From Haloarcula argentinensis DSM 12282 (GTDB lineage: Archaea; Halobacteriota; Halobacteria; Halobacteriales; Haloarculaceae), in NCBI GenBank assembly GCA_000336895.1, contig AOLX01000017.1, positions 116,648 to 180,647 of the forward strand: DNA of 64,000 nt. The letters run 5' to 3'. The position numbers and the translations under genes are program-made. How positions within the stretch are numbered: the first letter of the stretch is position 1; the number at the start of each line of letters is the position of its first letter. The notes beneath the pieces are model-generated. The model saw nothing but the letters and a program-made list of their open reading frames with translations. It had not been told where the DNA came from and did no database searches. Below, piece after piece: positions 27,022-35,813 of this stretch.

Positions 27022-28289
27022 GCGGCTCAGCTGGGCCCAACAATGCGGACCCGGAACAGGACCGAGTCGGGCCGATGCTCGACGTGTCCGACCTTGCGGT
27101 ATCCTTCGGTGAGCAATCGGTCGTCTCGGGCGTCGATTTCAGCGTCGACCGCGGGTCACTCGTCGGCCTCGTCGGCCCTAACGGCGCGGGCAAGACGACC
27201 GTTCTGCGAGCGGTGAAAGGGACGCTCAACCCGGACAACGGAACGGTTTGCGTCGACGGCGAGCCGATCTCGGACCGCTCGGCGAAGGCGGTGAGCCGCC
27301 TCGTCGCGAGCACGCCACAAGGAACCGCGCTGTCGTTCGACTTCAGCGTCAGGCAGACCGTCGAGATGGGGCGGACACCGCATCTCGGCCGGTTCGACCG
27401 GATGGATGAGGCCGACCGGCGCGCCGTCGAGCGAGCGATGGAGCGCGCGAGCGTTACCCAGTTCGCCGACCGCCCGTTCACCTTGCTCTCGGGCGGCGAG
27501 CGCCAGCGCGTCCTCCTCGCTCGGGCGCTTGCACAGGAGACGCCGGTCCTCCTGCTCGACGAGCCGACGGCGAACCTCGACATCAACCACGCTGTCCGGA
27601 CGCTTGAACTCGTCCGGACACTGGTCGAAGACGGGAAGACGGCCGTCGCCGCCATCCACGACCTCAATCTGGCCGCCCGGTACTGCGACGAACTGGTGTT
27701 GCTCGCCGGCGGCGGCATCCGTGCTGCGGGCCGTCCCGCCGATGTTCTCACGAGCGACACGCTGCGGGACGCCTTCGACGCGGAGACGCTAGTGACGACC
27801 CAACCCGGCACCGACGCGCCGCTTGTGACGCCGCTTGCTGAACAAGAGTCGGTTGCCCGTCGCGTCCACGTCGTCGGGACTGGCAAGCCGGCGGCATCTG
27901 CCGTCTCGGCGCTCGTCGGGGCAGGCTGTCGTGTCAGTGTCGGCGTTGTGCCCGCCGGGGATATAGCCGCCGAGCGCGCCCGGGATCTCGGCTGTGAGGC
28001 GGTCACGATCCCGGCCTTCGCCGGCATCGACGACGCAGCCCGCGAGCGCGCGGTCGAACTCGCGCGGGCCGCCGATGCTGTCGTGATAGCAGGCGAAACC
28101 GGTGAGGGCAACAGTGCAGTTATCGAGGCGGGCGATACCTTCCTCGCTGTCGAGACGGATGAGAGTACCCACGCCAGCACCGCTCACGACACCGTCCCAC
28201 TGGCTGCGCTCCCTGCAGCGGTGAGGTCCCTGCCGCCCGCACCGGAGCACGATGCGACACCGCCGCTCAATCAGTCGACCACTGACTGA
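27018..28289 (+). CDS. btuD: BtuD-type ABC transporter ATPase with extra C-terminal domain
   Basis: A 423-residue protein, longer than the usual 255-residue BtuD. The ATPase occupies about 20-265: Walker A GPNGAGKTT (53-61), signature LSGGERQR (157-164), Walker B VLLLDEPT (177-184), and a switch His in AAIHDLN. Residues about 281-423 form an additional domain with a Rossmann-like start VHVVGTGKPAASAV and GDTFLAVETDES; this is found in haloarchaeal homologues and its role is unknown. It overlaps btuC by 4 bases. It uses ATP hydrolysis to drive import through BtuC. Confidence 0.88.
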   Translation: MSGSAGPNNADPEQDRVGPMLDVSDLAVSFGEQSVVSGVDFSVDRGSLVGLVGPNGAGKTTVLRAVKGTLNPDNGTVCVDGEPISDRSAKAVSRLVASTPQGTALSFDFSVRQTVEMGRTPHLGRFDRMDEADRRAVERAMERASVTQFADRPFTLLSGGERQRVLLARALAQETPVLLLDEPTANLDINHAVRTLELVRTLVEDGKTAVAAIHDLNLAARYCDELVLLAGGGIRAAGRPADVLTSDTLRDAFDAETLVTTQPGTDAPLVTPLAEQESVARRVHVVGTGKPAASAVSALVGAGCRVSVGVVPAGDIAAERARDLGCEAVTIPAFAGIDDAARERAVELARAADAVVIAGETGEGNSAVIEAGDTFLAVETDESTHASTAHDTVPLAALPAAVRSLPPAPEHDATPPLNQSTTD

Positions 28290-28358
28290 GTCACCGCCGA
28301 CTGAGGTATCCCGGCCGAGAACAGCAACACCGATACTTTTCGCTCCCGTACTTCGTCC

Positions 28359-30800
28359 GTGGACGACACGATTTCGTGGCTCCGGGACCGTCCGTACTAC
28401 GAGGGACAGATCGTCGACCAGCGGACGGTGCCCGGTCGGGACGCACGGACCGCTGACTGCGAGGTTGCGGACCGGCTCGCCGGCGTCCTCGAAGACCGGG
28501 GCATCACGGACCTCTACACCCACCAGGTGGACGCGATCGAGGCAGTCCGATCCGGTGACAACGTCGTTCTCGCAACCGAAACGGCGAGCGGCAAGAGCCT
28601 CGCTTACACCGTCCCGGCGTTCGAGCGGGCGCTGGACCGCCGGGCGACGACGTTGTACATCGCACCACAGGTCGCGCTCATCAACGACCAGACCGAGACG
28701 CTGTCGGAACTGGCGCAGGGACTCGGGTTTGCCTCCGGCGTCTCCGTCGCCCAGTACACCGGCCGGCAGTCCAAATCCGAGAAGGAGGCCATCCGCGAGC
28801 GCCAGCCGACCGTGTTGCTGACGACACCGGACATGCTCCACTACGGCATCCTGCCACACGCTCACCGGCTGTGGGACTGGTTCTTCCAGCGGCTCGAAAC
28901 CGTCGTCATCGACGAGGTCCACGGCTACCGCGGCGTGTTCGGCAGCCACGTCTCGCTGGTGATACGCCGCCTCCAGCGGGTCGCCGAGCGGTTCGACGCT
29001 GGGGGGACGGGCACAGGAAGCGACGGCGGGACAGCGGGCGGCCCGGAGTGGGTCTGTTGCTCGGCGACCATCGGCAATCCAGTGGAGCACGCGGCAGCGG
29101 TCACGGGCCAACCCGAGCCGTCGTTCGTGCTGGTTGATGAGGACGCCAGTGCCAGCGGGCCGCGTCACTGGCTGCTGTGGAACCCGCCCGAGTACGATGG
29201 CGACGGCTGGGGGAGCGGCCGCCGGAAGTCGAACCACGTCGAAACGAAACAGCTGTTCGTTGACCTCGTCGAGCGAGGTCTCCAGACGGTCGTCTTCGCC
29301 GGGTCGCGCCAGACGGCCGAGCGCTACGCTAGCGACAGCGCCGACGAACTCCGGAGTCGCGGCGAGCACGATCTCGCCGACAGCGTCGGCGCGTATCAGG
29401 CCGCACTGACCGATGACCGGCGGCGCGAACTGGAGCAGGGCCTGCAATCCGGTGACCTGCGGGGCGTCTGGTCGACCAGCGCGCTCGAACTGGGCGTTGA
29501 CGTGGGCGGCCTCGACGCCGTGTTGCTGGACGGCTACCCCGGCACGCGGATGCGGGCCTTCCAGCAGGCCGGGCGGGCCGGTCGCGGCACCGACCCTGCG
29601 CTCGTCGCGCTGGTCGGTGGCGAGGACCAGCTGGACCAGTACGTCCTGCGCAACCCCGACGCGCTGTTCGAAACAGGCGCTGAACAGGCCGTGACCAACC
29701 CCGAAAACGAGCAACTCCTCCCGGACCACGTTCACGCGGCCGCCTGTGAGAACTGGCTCTCGCCGGACGATGACCGTCACTTCGGAGAGACGTTCCCCGA
29801 CGTGGTTTCCGGCCTCGAATCGGCCGGGAAGCTCGACCGCCGCCAGACCGATCAGGGAATGCGCTGGCTCGGCAACGGTAGCCCACACCACGACATGAAC
29901 CTGCGGACCGTCGACGACGGCGAGGTGAAACTCGTCGCAAAGGGCGACGTGATAGCGAAACTCCCCGTCGAGGATGCACTGCGGGACGCCCACCCCGGCG
30001 CGATTTACCACCATCAGGGCCGGCGCTACGAGGTGACAGACCTCGATATCGATACGGGCGTGGCTGAACTTGACCGGACGTGGGCCGATTACTTCACTCG
30101 CGTCCTGCACGACAAGACCATCACCGTCGAGGCGGACCTGGCGGAGCGGCGACTGCCGACCCGCGATGACGTACCGGTCCGCTTCGCCTCAGTGACGATG
30201 CGCAAGCAGATCACTGGCTACGAGCGCCGCGACGGCTCCTCCGGGGAGGTGCTCGGCCAGCGTTCACTCGATTTACCGGAGACGACCCTAGAGACGAAGG
30301 CGCTGTACCACACCGTACCGTCGGCCCTGGAAAGTGAGCTACGACAGGGGGCGTACGGGGCTGAGAGCGGCCTCAGGAGCGAGTGCGGAAGCGACGGCGG
30401 CGATCAGTCCGGCGATGCAGCGACCGACGGTGGTGACGCCGGCGACTTCCCAGGGGCCATCCACGCCGCCGAACACGCGATGATTTCGATGTTTCCCTTC
30501 GAGTACCTCTGTGACCGCGGCGACATCGGCGGGCTGTCGACGCCACGCCATCCCCACACCGGCGAGCCGACCATCTTCATTTACGACGGGTACCCCGGCG
30601 GTATCGGCCTGACGCGGGCCGGCTACCACGACATCGGGCCGCTGATGGACACCACGCTCTCAATGCTGACCGCGTGTGACTGCGCCAACGGCTGTCCAGC
30701 CTGCGTGCAGTCGCCTCACTGCGGGAACGCCAACGACCCGCTGGACAAACACGGTGCAATACACCTACTGGACGGGCTAAGGGACGACGAACTGGAGTGA
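28359..30800 (+). CDS. DEAD/DEAH-box helicase with C-terminal zinc-binding DUF1998-type domain (MrfA-like)
   Basis: An 813-residue SF2 helicase starting at GTG. Motif I is ATETASGKSLAY (about 70), the DEVH box lies in VVIDEVHGYRG (about 184), SAT-type motif III is CCSATIGNP, and motif VI is QQAGRAGRG. The C-terminal region (about 705-790) carries CDCANGCPACVQSPHC, the four-cysteine cluster of the MrfA/YprA family. MrfA repairs mitomycin-type DNA lesions in Bacillus; a repair role here is inference. Between about 693 and 720 is a Gly/Asp/Ser-rich insertion typical of halophiles. It follows btuD by 69 bases. Confidence 0.85.
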   Translation: MDDTISWLRDRPYYEGQIVDQRTVPGRDARTADCEVADRLAGVLEDRGITDLYTHQVDAIEAVRSGDNVVLATETASGKSLAYTVPAFERALDRRATTLYIAPQVALINDQTETLSELAQGLGFASGVSVAQYTGRQSKSEKEAIRERQPTVLLTTPDMLHYGILPHAHRLWDWFFQRLETVVIDEVHGYRGVFGSHVSLVIRRLQRVAERFDAGGTGTGSDGGTAGGPEWVCCSATIGNPVEHAAAVTGQPEPSFVLVDEDASASGPRHWLLWNPPEYDGDGWGSGRRKSNHVETKQLFVDLVERGLQTVVFAGSRQTAERYASDSADELRSRGEHDLADSVGAYQAALTDDRRRELEQGLQSGDLRGVWSTSALELGVDVGGLDAVLLDGYPGTRMRAFQQAGRAGRGTDPALVALVGGEDQLDQYVLRNPDALFETGAEQAVTNPENEQLLPDHVHAAACENWLSPDDDRHFGETFPDVVSGLESAGKLDRRQTDQGMRWLGNGSPHHDMNLRTVDDGEVKLVAKGDVIAKLPVEDALRDAHPGAIYHHQGRRYEVTDLDIDTGVAELDRTWADYFTRVLHDKTITVEADLAERRLPTRDDVPVRFASVTMRKQITGYERRDGSSGEVLGQRSLDLPETTLETKALYHTVPSALESELRQGAYGAESGLRSECGSDGGDQSGDAATDGGDAGDFPGAIHAAEHAMISMFPFEYLCDRGDIGGLSTPRHPHTGEPTIFIYDGYPGGIGLTRAGYHDIGPLMDTTLSMLTACDCANGCPACVQSPHCGNANDPLDKHGAIHLLDGLRDDELE

Positions 30801-30826
30801 GAGCGTCGCAAGGGCGTTCAGACGGC

Positions 30827-31933
30827 CTACCGGAAGTCTCTGAGCCGCATCTGGTCCGGCGACAGACCGTCCGGATCGCTGGCTCCGAGCAGCCGCGGCA
30901 GCGCCGTGTTCGCAAATGTCAGTCCGACGACGAGCAGTATCGGCGCGAAAAACAGGCCGTAGAACCCTAACACGACGGGGCCGAGCGTGTACGCGAGCAT
31001 CAGGAGCCCGACGTGGGTGTTCTCGCCACTGAGTAGCGGCCGGAGCAGGAGGTCCGGAATCGTATCGACGACGACCACCGCGACGACGAGGAACCCGAGC
31101 ACGTACGCGAGCAGAGAAGACTGACCGTCAAGCACCACGGGGAGCGCGGTGATACCGGTCAGCGGGAGGTAGATTACTTTCATCCCGACGACGGGAATCA
31201 AGCTTGCGATACCGGTCAGCGCGCCAGCAAGTGTCGGATATGGAACCTCGACAGCCGCCGGCGCGACGACGTTATAGCCGGTGAACGCGGCGATGGCGAT
31301 GAGCGATATCGCCAACACGTTCAAGAGATTGCCAAACAGCACCGCTTCCAGTTCCTCGTCGACGGCTTCGAGGTACTCGCGGATGATGGCCTCGTCATCG
31401 AACCGGAGCAGCCACTCGCGGATGCGCCGCCCGTCCACGAGGAGATAGTACGTGACGATGGTCGTGATGAACAGATTGAGGAAGAACTGGGAGGCGACCG
31501 ACGTAAGCACCATCGCGTTCTCGCTGAGGAAGTCGACGAACGGCGAGAGCTGTCCCGACTGATAGGCGCTGTACAGCCCCTCGACGGTGAGGTCTGGCAC
31601 GGAGTCCGCGCCGTCCAGCCAGCTGACGTGTGCTACGGCCACATCCACGAGCGCGTACTGGGTGACGAACTGTCGGGCTTCGACGATGAGGAGGACGGCG
31701 GCATAGCTGACAAGCAACAGGAGGGGAATCGCCAGCGACGCCATGACGACGACCGCACGCACTCGCGCTGGAAGGCGGAGCCTGCGAAGGGAGTTGTAGT
31801 ACCGCCGCGTCGAATAATAAAGAAACACGGAGACAGTCAACGCCGTGATAAACTGATATGCGAGTACGCCGACCACCACCGCGACAGCGAGACCGAAGAG
31901 GGCGACGACGAAGCGCTTCTCATCCATATACAT
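30827..31933 (-). CDS. AI-2E family (PerM/TqsA-type) transporter
   Basis: A 368-residue membrane protein with about eight TM helices, starting MYMDEKRFVV (a second ATG two codons later is equally possible). The central soluble region, RFDDEAIIREYLEAVDEELEAVLFGN, followed by the conserved hydrophobic half containing PVVGMKVIYLPLTGI, matches the AI-2E exporter/PerM superfamily. In archaea members are thought to be ion-coupled transporters; a quorum-signal role is not implied. It is convergent with the helicase gene and upstream of mscS in the same orientation with an 82-base gap to the mscS stop. Confidence 0.85.
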   Translation of the reverse strand: MYMDEKRFVVALFGLAVAVVVGVLAYQFITALTVSVFLYYSTRRYYNSLRRLRLPARVRAVVVMASLAIPLLLLVSYAAVLLIVEARQFVTQYALVDVAVAHVSWLDGADSVPDLTVEGLYSAYQSGQLSPFVDFLSENAMVLTSVASQFFLNLFITTIVTYYLLVDGRRIREWLLRFDDEAIIREYLEAVDEELEAVLFGNLLNVLAISLIAIAAFTGYNVVAPAAVEVPYPTLAGALTGIASLIPVVGMKVIYLPLTGITALPVVLDGQSSLLAYVLGFLVVAVVVVDTIPDLLLRPLLSGENTHVGLLMLAYTLGPVVLGFYGLFFAPILLVVGLTFANTALPRLLGASDPDGLSPDQMRLRDFR

Positions 31934-32015
31934 ACCACCTTATGAGCAAGTATAAACGTACGGACGCTGCGAATCTCGCAGACAGCACGGGCTTTGAACC
32001 TGTGTCGGCCGGCGG

Positions 32016-32891
32016 TTACTCGGTTCGCTCGTGTGTCGGCCTGACGCTGTCGTGAATCCCGATGTCGCCGGAGAGTTCGTGCTGGCTCGTGTCGCTGAGG
32101 TCGATGCCCTCCGCGTGGCAGTCCGCTTGCACCTGCTCGATAAACGCAGCCCTGACCGACGCGAGCCGATTCCGCCGTTCGTTGGGAATCCAGATCCGGC
32201 CCGTCAGGATGACCGCCGTCGACGCGAGGTCGCTGACTCTGGCTGTCGGTGCCGGCTTCTCCGAGACGTGGTCGAGGTCCCGAGCGGCGTTCTCGATGAT
32301 GGCCTGGACCGTTTCGATGTCGTCCTCGTAGCTGACGCCAAACTGGTAGGAGATACCCACTGGGCCTGTTGACGTCTGGTTCGTCACTGCACTCGTTGCC
32401 AGTTCTGTGTTCGGGACGATGATGCGCTCGTTGTCCGGCGTCCGGATCCGAGTCACTCGCAGGTCGATGTCGACGACCGTCCCCTGCATCCCGTTCCAGG
32501 CGATGACGTCACCAACGTTTAGGTCCGGATCCGTCACGATGAACGCGCCGGCGACGAAGTTCCCGAGGACGTCCTGTGCCGCCAGCCCGACCGCCAGTGT
32601 AATGCCTGCGGCCAGCAGCGTCGACCCAGCGAGCGCTCCTCGGAAGCCCGCAACGCTAGCCCCGATGACCACCGCAAAGACCACAGACAGCAGGTGGACG
32701 CCACTGGTGAGCGCACTGGCGACCGTCTTATTCGTCGCCGTCCGTGACAGGGCCCACCGAGTCGCTGGTACGACGATGAGCCGGCCAATAGCGTAGAGGA
32801 GCGCCGCAGCGGCGAGGAACTGCGCCCCGTCGCTCGCGAGTTGTCCGTACGTCGAGACGATGTCGATATCCAGACCCGCCGGGAACTGCAT
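32016..32891 (-). CDS. small-conductance mechanosensitive channel, MscS family
   Basis: A 291-residue MscS-type channel that releases solutes on hypo-osmotic shock. Three hydrophobic helices (about 20-105) end in the pore-lining Gly/Ala-rich helix TLLAAGITLAVGLAAQDVLGNFVAGAF. The cytoplasmic beta domain starts at VGDVIAWNGMQGTVVDIDLRVTRIRTPDNERIIVP, with conserved residues in place. An acidic C-terminal tail follows. Its size is typical of minimal MscS. It is preceded upstream by the lrp gene with a long stem-loop between them. Confidence 0.9.
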   Translation of the reverse strand: MQFPAGLDIDIVSTYGQLASDGAQFLAAAALLYAIGRLIVVPATRWALSRTATNKTVASALTSGVHLLSVVFAVVIGASVAGFRGALAGSTLLAAGITLAVGLAAQDVLGNFVAGAFIVTDPDLNVGDVIAWNGMQGTVVDIDLRVTRIRTPDNERIIVPNTELATSAVTNQTSTGPVGISYQFGVSYEDDIETVQAIIENAARDLDHVSEKPAPTARVSDLASTAVILTGRIWIPNERRNRLASVRAAFIEQVQADCHAEGIDLSDTSQHELSGDIGIHDSVRPTHERTE

Positions 32892-33022
32892 ATCGTCTCT
32901 CGTAGCCCAATAGGTATGAAATCAAGGTGTCATATCCGAGCTGGTAACGACTACGGCTCCGCCATACCCATCACCCGACGCGCCCATCTACAATCAACCC
33001 CACTCGGCGAATTCCAATTCAC

Positions 33023-33063
33023 CGAGTTGGCTCGCGCGGCAGTGCCGCGCGTCACCCAACTCG
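33023..33063 (-). terminator. long two-part stem-loop at the end of lrp
   Basis: Outer arms CGAGTTGG (33023-33030) and CCAACTCG (33056-33063) enclose inner arms CGCGCGGCA (33033-33041) and TGCCGCGCG (33043-33051). The lrp stop codon (33052-33054) lies inside. The structure could end the lrp transcript or protect its 3' end ahead of mscS. It lacks the U-rich tail of a bacterial terminator, so function is inferred. Confidence 0.5.
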
Positions 33064-33465
33064 TTCGTTCAGAATGAGCCTCGTCTTCGTGCCCACGACC
33101 TCTTCCAACTCACGCGCCTGCGTGATGAGTCCGTTGACCGCGTCGGTGTCGGCGGCGTCGACGACGACGACGATATCCTCCTCGCCGGAGACTTGCCACA
33201 CGAAATCAACCTCCTGCCAATCGGCGATACGGTCCGAAACCTCGGCCGTATCGACGTTGACATCGACGCTGACCTCGATCATCGCTTTCACGTTGCCAGT
33301 CCGCGTCGCGACAGTGAATCGTTCGATAACACCGTCCTCGACCAGTCGTTCGACGCGGTTTCGCACGGTCCCTTCCGACGTGCCGACCCGGTCCGCGATT
33401 TCCGTATACGGGGTTCGGGCGTCCCGGCGGAGTATCGAGAGTATCTCTCTGTCGAGGTCGTCCAT
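33052..33465 (-). CDS. Lrp/AsnC family transcriptional regulator
   Basis: A 137-residue Lrp-type regulator. A winged helix-turn-helix fills about 1-50 (MDDLDREILSILRRDARTPYTE then TSEGTVRNRVERL) and the RAM ligand-binding domain about 65-137, with FVWQVSGEEDIVVVVDA. Such proteins form octamers and sense amino acids. It is divergent from carA across 102 bases holding a strong 18-base palindrome (33504-33521), so control of carA and of itself is likely. Haloarchaeal relatives next to metabolic genes regulate glutamine or amino acid metabolism; the effector here is unknown. Confidence 0.88.
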   Translation of the reverse strand: MDDLDREILSILRRDARTPYTEIADRVGTSEGTVRNRVERLVEDGVIERFTVATRTGNVKAMIEVSVDVNVDTAEVSDRIADWQEVDFVWQVSGEEDIVVVVDAADTDAVNGLITQARELEEVVGTKTRLILNERVG

Positions 33466-33503
33466 CGAGATGTGACAGTATCACCGGTCGTAACTTGAGG
33501 ATT

Positions 33504-33521
33504 ACGAAATTCGAAATTCGT
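33504..33521. promoter_or_regulatory. palindromic operator between lrp and carA
   Basis: ACGAAATTCGAAATTCGT is identical to its reverse complement at 16 of 18 positions. It lies 39-56 bases before the lrp start and about 47-64 before the carA start, just upstream of a CTTAT/TATA-like element at 33536-33540. The position suits an Lrp-family site that could act on both promoters. Confidence 0.65.
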
Positions 33522-33567
33522 CTTCGAAAGCAACCCTTATGGCCCACTATAGTATACGCATCTCGTA

Positions 33568-34614
33568 ATGGCTGACGCATACGTGGCAATCGAAGGCGAC
33601 CGCGTCATCGAGGCGCGCGCTCGTGCTCCGGGGACGGCCCGCGGCGAACTGGTCTTTACAACGGCGTACACCGGGTACGAGGAGAGTCTCACTGACCCAT
33701 CCTACGAGGAACAGGTCCTGACGTTCTCCTATCCGCTCATCGGGAACTACGGCGTCCGAGAGGAACGCTTCGAGTCGGACCGCGTCCACCCGCGTGCGGC
33801 AGTGGCTCGCGAGATGACCGACGACGTGGCCGAGTGGCTCGAATCAGAAGGTATCCCGGCCGTCGACCACCTCGATACGCGCGACATCGTCACCGAGATC
33901 CGCGACGAGGGCGCGATGAAATGCGGGATCGCCGCCGGGGCGGACGTGACCGAGCAGGACGCGCTCGACGAACTCCACGGGTGTAAGCATATGTCTGACC
34001 ATACCGACATCGGCGCGCAGGTCTCCGTCGACGAGGTGGAGGTCCACAACGAGGGTGGCGACGGTGCGACGGTCGCGCTGGTTGACTGCGGTGCGAAGGG
34101 CTCCATCACCGAGTCGCTCGTCGAACGCGACGCCGAGGTCCACGTGTTCCCCTATGACGCCAGCGAGGACGACGTGGCCGCGGTCGACCCGGATCTGCTG
34201 TTCATCTCGAACGGCCCCGGCGACCCCGAAAACTTCGAACAGGCCGGCGAACTCGTCGAGACCTACGTCGGCGACGTGCCACTCGCGGGCATCTGTCTCG
34301 GCCAGCAGGTCGTTGCCAACGCGCTCGGCGGCGAAACCGAAAAGATGGAGTTCGGCCACCGTGGCGTGAACCAGCCGGTCCGTGACCTGCGCTCCAATCA
34401 GGTCGTGATGACGACCCAGAACCACGGCTACACCGTCGCGGACCCCGGCGACAAGCTCGACGTGACCCAGGTCAACGTCAACGATGACACGCCGGAAGGA
34501 CTGGAGAACGACGACCTGAACATCATCACGCGCCAGTACCACCCCGAGGCCAACCCCGGTCCGCACGATTCGCTCGGCTTCTTTGATGATGTGCTAGGGA
34601 TGGCGGGGGAGTAG
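33568..34614 (+). CDS. carA: carbamoyl-phosphate synthase small (glutaminase) chain
   Basis: A 348-residue CarA, which hydrolyses glutamine and passes ammonia to CarB for carbamoyl phosphate synthesis (arginine and pyrimidine pathways). The N-terminal CarA-specific domain starts MADAYVAIEGDRVIEARARAPG. The class I glutaminase has Cys243 in AGICLGQQ and the catalytic His325 and Glu327 in QYHPEANPGP. Length is a little shorter than bacterial CarA. carB is not adjacent: it lies 4.3 kb away on the opposite strand. Regulation by the divergent Lrp protein is likely. Confidence 0.93.
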   Translation: MADAYVAIEGDRVIEARARAPGTARGELVFTTAYTGYEESLTDPSYEEQVLTFSYPLIGNYGVREERFESDRVHPRAAVAREMTDDVAEWLESEGIPAVDHLDTRDIVTEIRDEGAMKCGIAAGADVTEQDALDELHGCKHMSDHTDIGAQVSVDEVEVHNEGGDGATVALVDCGAKGSITESLVERDAEVHVFPYDASEDDVAAVDPDLLFISNGPGDPENFEQAGELVETYVGDVPLAGICLGQQVVANALGGETEKMEFGHRGVNQPVRDLRSNQVVMTTQNHGYTVADPGDKLDVTQVNVNDDTPEGLENDDLNIITRQYHPEANPGPHDSLGFFDDVLGMAGE

Positions 34615-34963
34615 CGAGGGGCGCGCGAAGCGCGGCCCTCGGAATTGCGAGCGGGGAACAACGTGACCCGCGAGCAGTGGCGCGGTTCGGAGCGAGCGAA
34701 GCGGGTGAGAACCGCGAAACACGAACGTCGCAGCCGTGAGCAGGGAGAGCCCGAGCGTAGCGAGGGGTCCCCGGACTTCCGAGCGGTGAGTGGTAACGAA
34801 CGTGAGGAGAGCGAGGGGCGCGACTACAGGGAGCGGTCCTCGAATTGCGAGCGGAGCGGGACCTTCGATCCCGCAGGCAGTCGGGCGGTACCGCCGCCCG
34901 ACGACGGGGAACGGGCTGACTCGCGAGCAGTAGCGCGGTTTGCACACGCATGAACCACGTCTG
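34615..34963. repeat. repeat-rich spacer with GAGCGNAGCG motifs, direct repeats and a hairpin
   Basis: About 350 bases with no credible gene. It is filled with GCGCGAAGCGCG, GAGCGAAGCGGG and GAGCGTAGCGAG units (for example 34753-34764). GAATTGCGAGCGG occurs at 34642-34654 and 34842-34854; GCGAGCAGTNGCGCGGTT at 34670-34687 and 34923-34940. A 9-bp stem GTCGGGCGG/CCGCCCGAC with a 5-base loop is at 34880-34902. The same motif style recurs after dnaK. It probably represents a repetitive haloarchaeal spacer family; a role in RNA folding is possible. Confidence 0.6.
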
Positions 34964-35590
34964 TCAGTCGCTGTCGTCGTCGATTGGTTGTCCGCGGTAG
35001 TATGTGGTCTGGTCGCTGTCTCCGGTTTCGGTCGTGCTGTCCTGCGGCGCGACAGGACGGCCGCGATACATCACCCGGTTGGCGGTACCGTCGCCGTCGA
35101 TCGCGTCCGGACTGTCCTGCTGATGGTTTTCGATGAACTCTGCGGCCTCGTTGAGGGTTGTCTTGTCGGTCTTGCGATGTACCCAGCAGTGGTACATTTT
35201 CCGCGGGGTTCTGAGCGCGAGGCGGTGCGCACGGAACCCGGACTTGGTGGTAACGTCGGCAACTGCCTCGTGTGGGATTTCGATGACCTCGTCGTCCTCG
35301 TCTTTCCCGATGAGGCAGAGCGTCCGGCGGCCGGTGACCAGAATGACCGTCCGTCGGTCCCCGACCGGTGAGTCGGTCTTGCGTTTCGTCCCGCGCCCGA
35401 TGCCGCGCTTCCCGTTGGTCAATAGATACGCCGGAGCTTCCGCGCCGTCGAGGTACGTCAGCGGTGGGTTGTTCAGCGGTGGTGACTCGGAGAAGCGACT
35501 CTTGTATCCAGCGAGGACTCCTGTCGTAACCGAGTCACCGGGAGCCATTTCAGCGACTGTCTCCGCCCGCTTGGTCACGTCCTCTATCAT
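34964..35590 (-). CDS. PH-like domain protein with C-terminal YRG repeats
   Basis: A 208-residue protein without TM helices. Residues about 50-145 (YLLTNGKRGIG, RTVILVTGRRTLCLIGKD, EVIEIPHEAVADVTTKSG) form a beta-rich PH-like fold similar to the bacterial PH domains of YokE type. The acidic C-terminus has two related units, MYRGRPVAPQD and YYRGQPIDDD. Function unknown; PH-like domains mediate protein contacts. It lies convergent with carA beyond the repeat spacer, downstream of the large sensor kinase on the same strand. Confidence 0.65.
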   Translation of the reverse strand: MIEDVTKRAETVAEMAPGDSVTTGVLAGYKSRFSESPPLNNPPLTYLDGAEAPAYLLTNGKRGIGRGTKRKTDSPVGDRRTVILVTGRRTLCLIGKDEDDEVIEIPHEAVADVTTKSGFRAHRLALRTPRKMYHCWVHRKTDKTTLNEAAEFIENHQQDSPDAIDGDGTANRVMYRGRPVAPQDSTTETGDSDQTTYYRGQPIDDDSD

Positions 35591-35813
35591 CGGCTTCCCA
35601 GAGCGGCGACAGCGATTGCAACGCGATCCATACAGCTAGTGTCACAGCCCCGGGAATGAGTGTTACGAACGTGCCATTATTGACCCAGAACAAGACAGGC
35701 AGTCACTGATAGCGTATCGGCTACTATCTATGACCAGTACATCGACCCAACAGTTCTTAGATGTAATACTTGAAAGATGATGCATGGAGAACAGCCGTTA
35801 CGGCACAGACGCT

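Noticed and set aside
27789..30110. 773-codon reverse frame across btuD and the helicase
   Set aside because: Antisense shadow of two well supported genes.
31980..32040. GGTTCGCTC-like string that resembles a tRNA T-loop
   Set aside because: No acceptor stem or anticodon arm could be paired around it, and it overlaps the end of the mscS gene.
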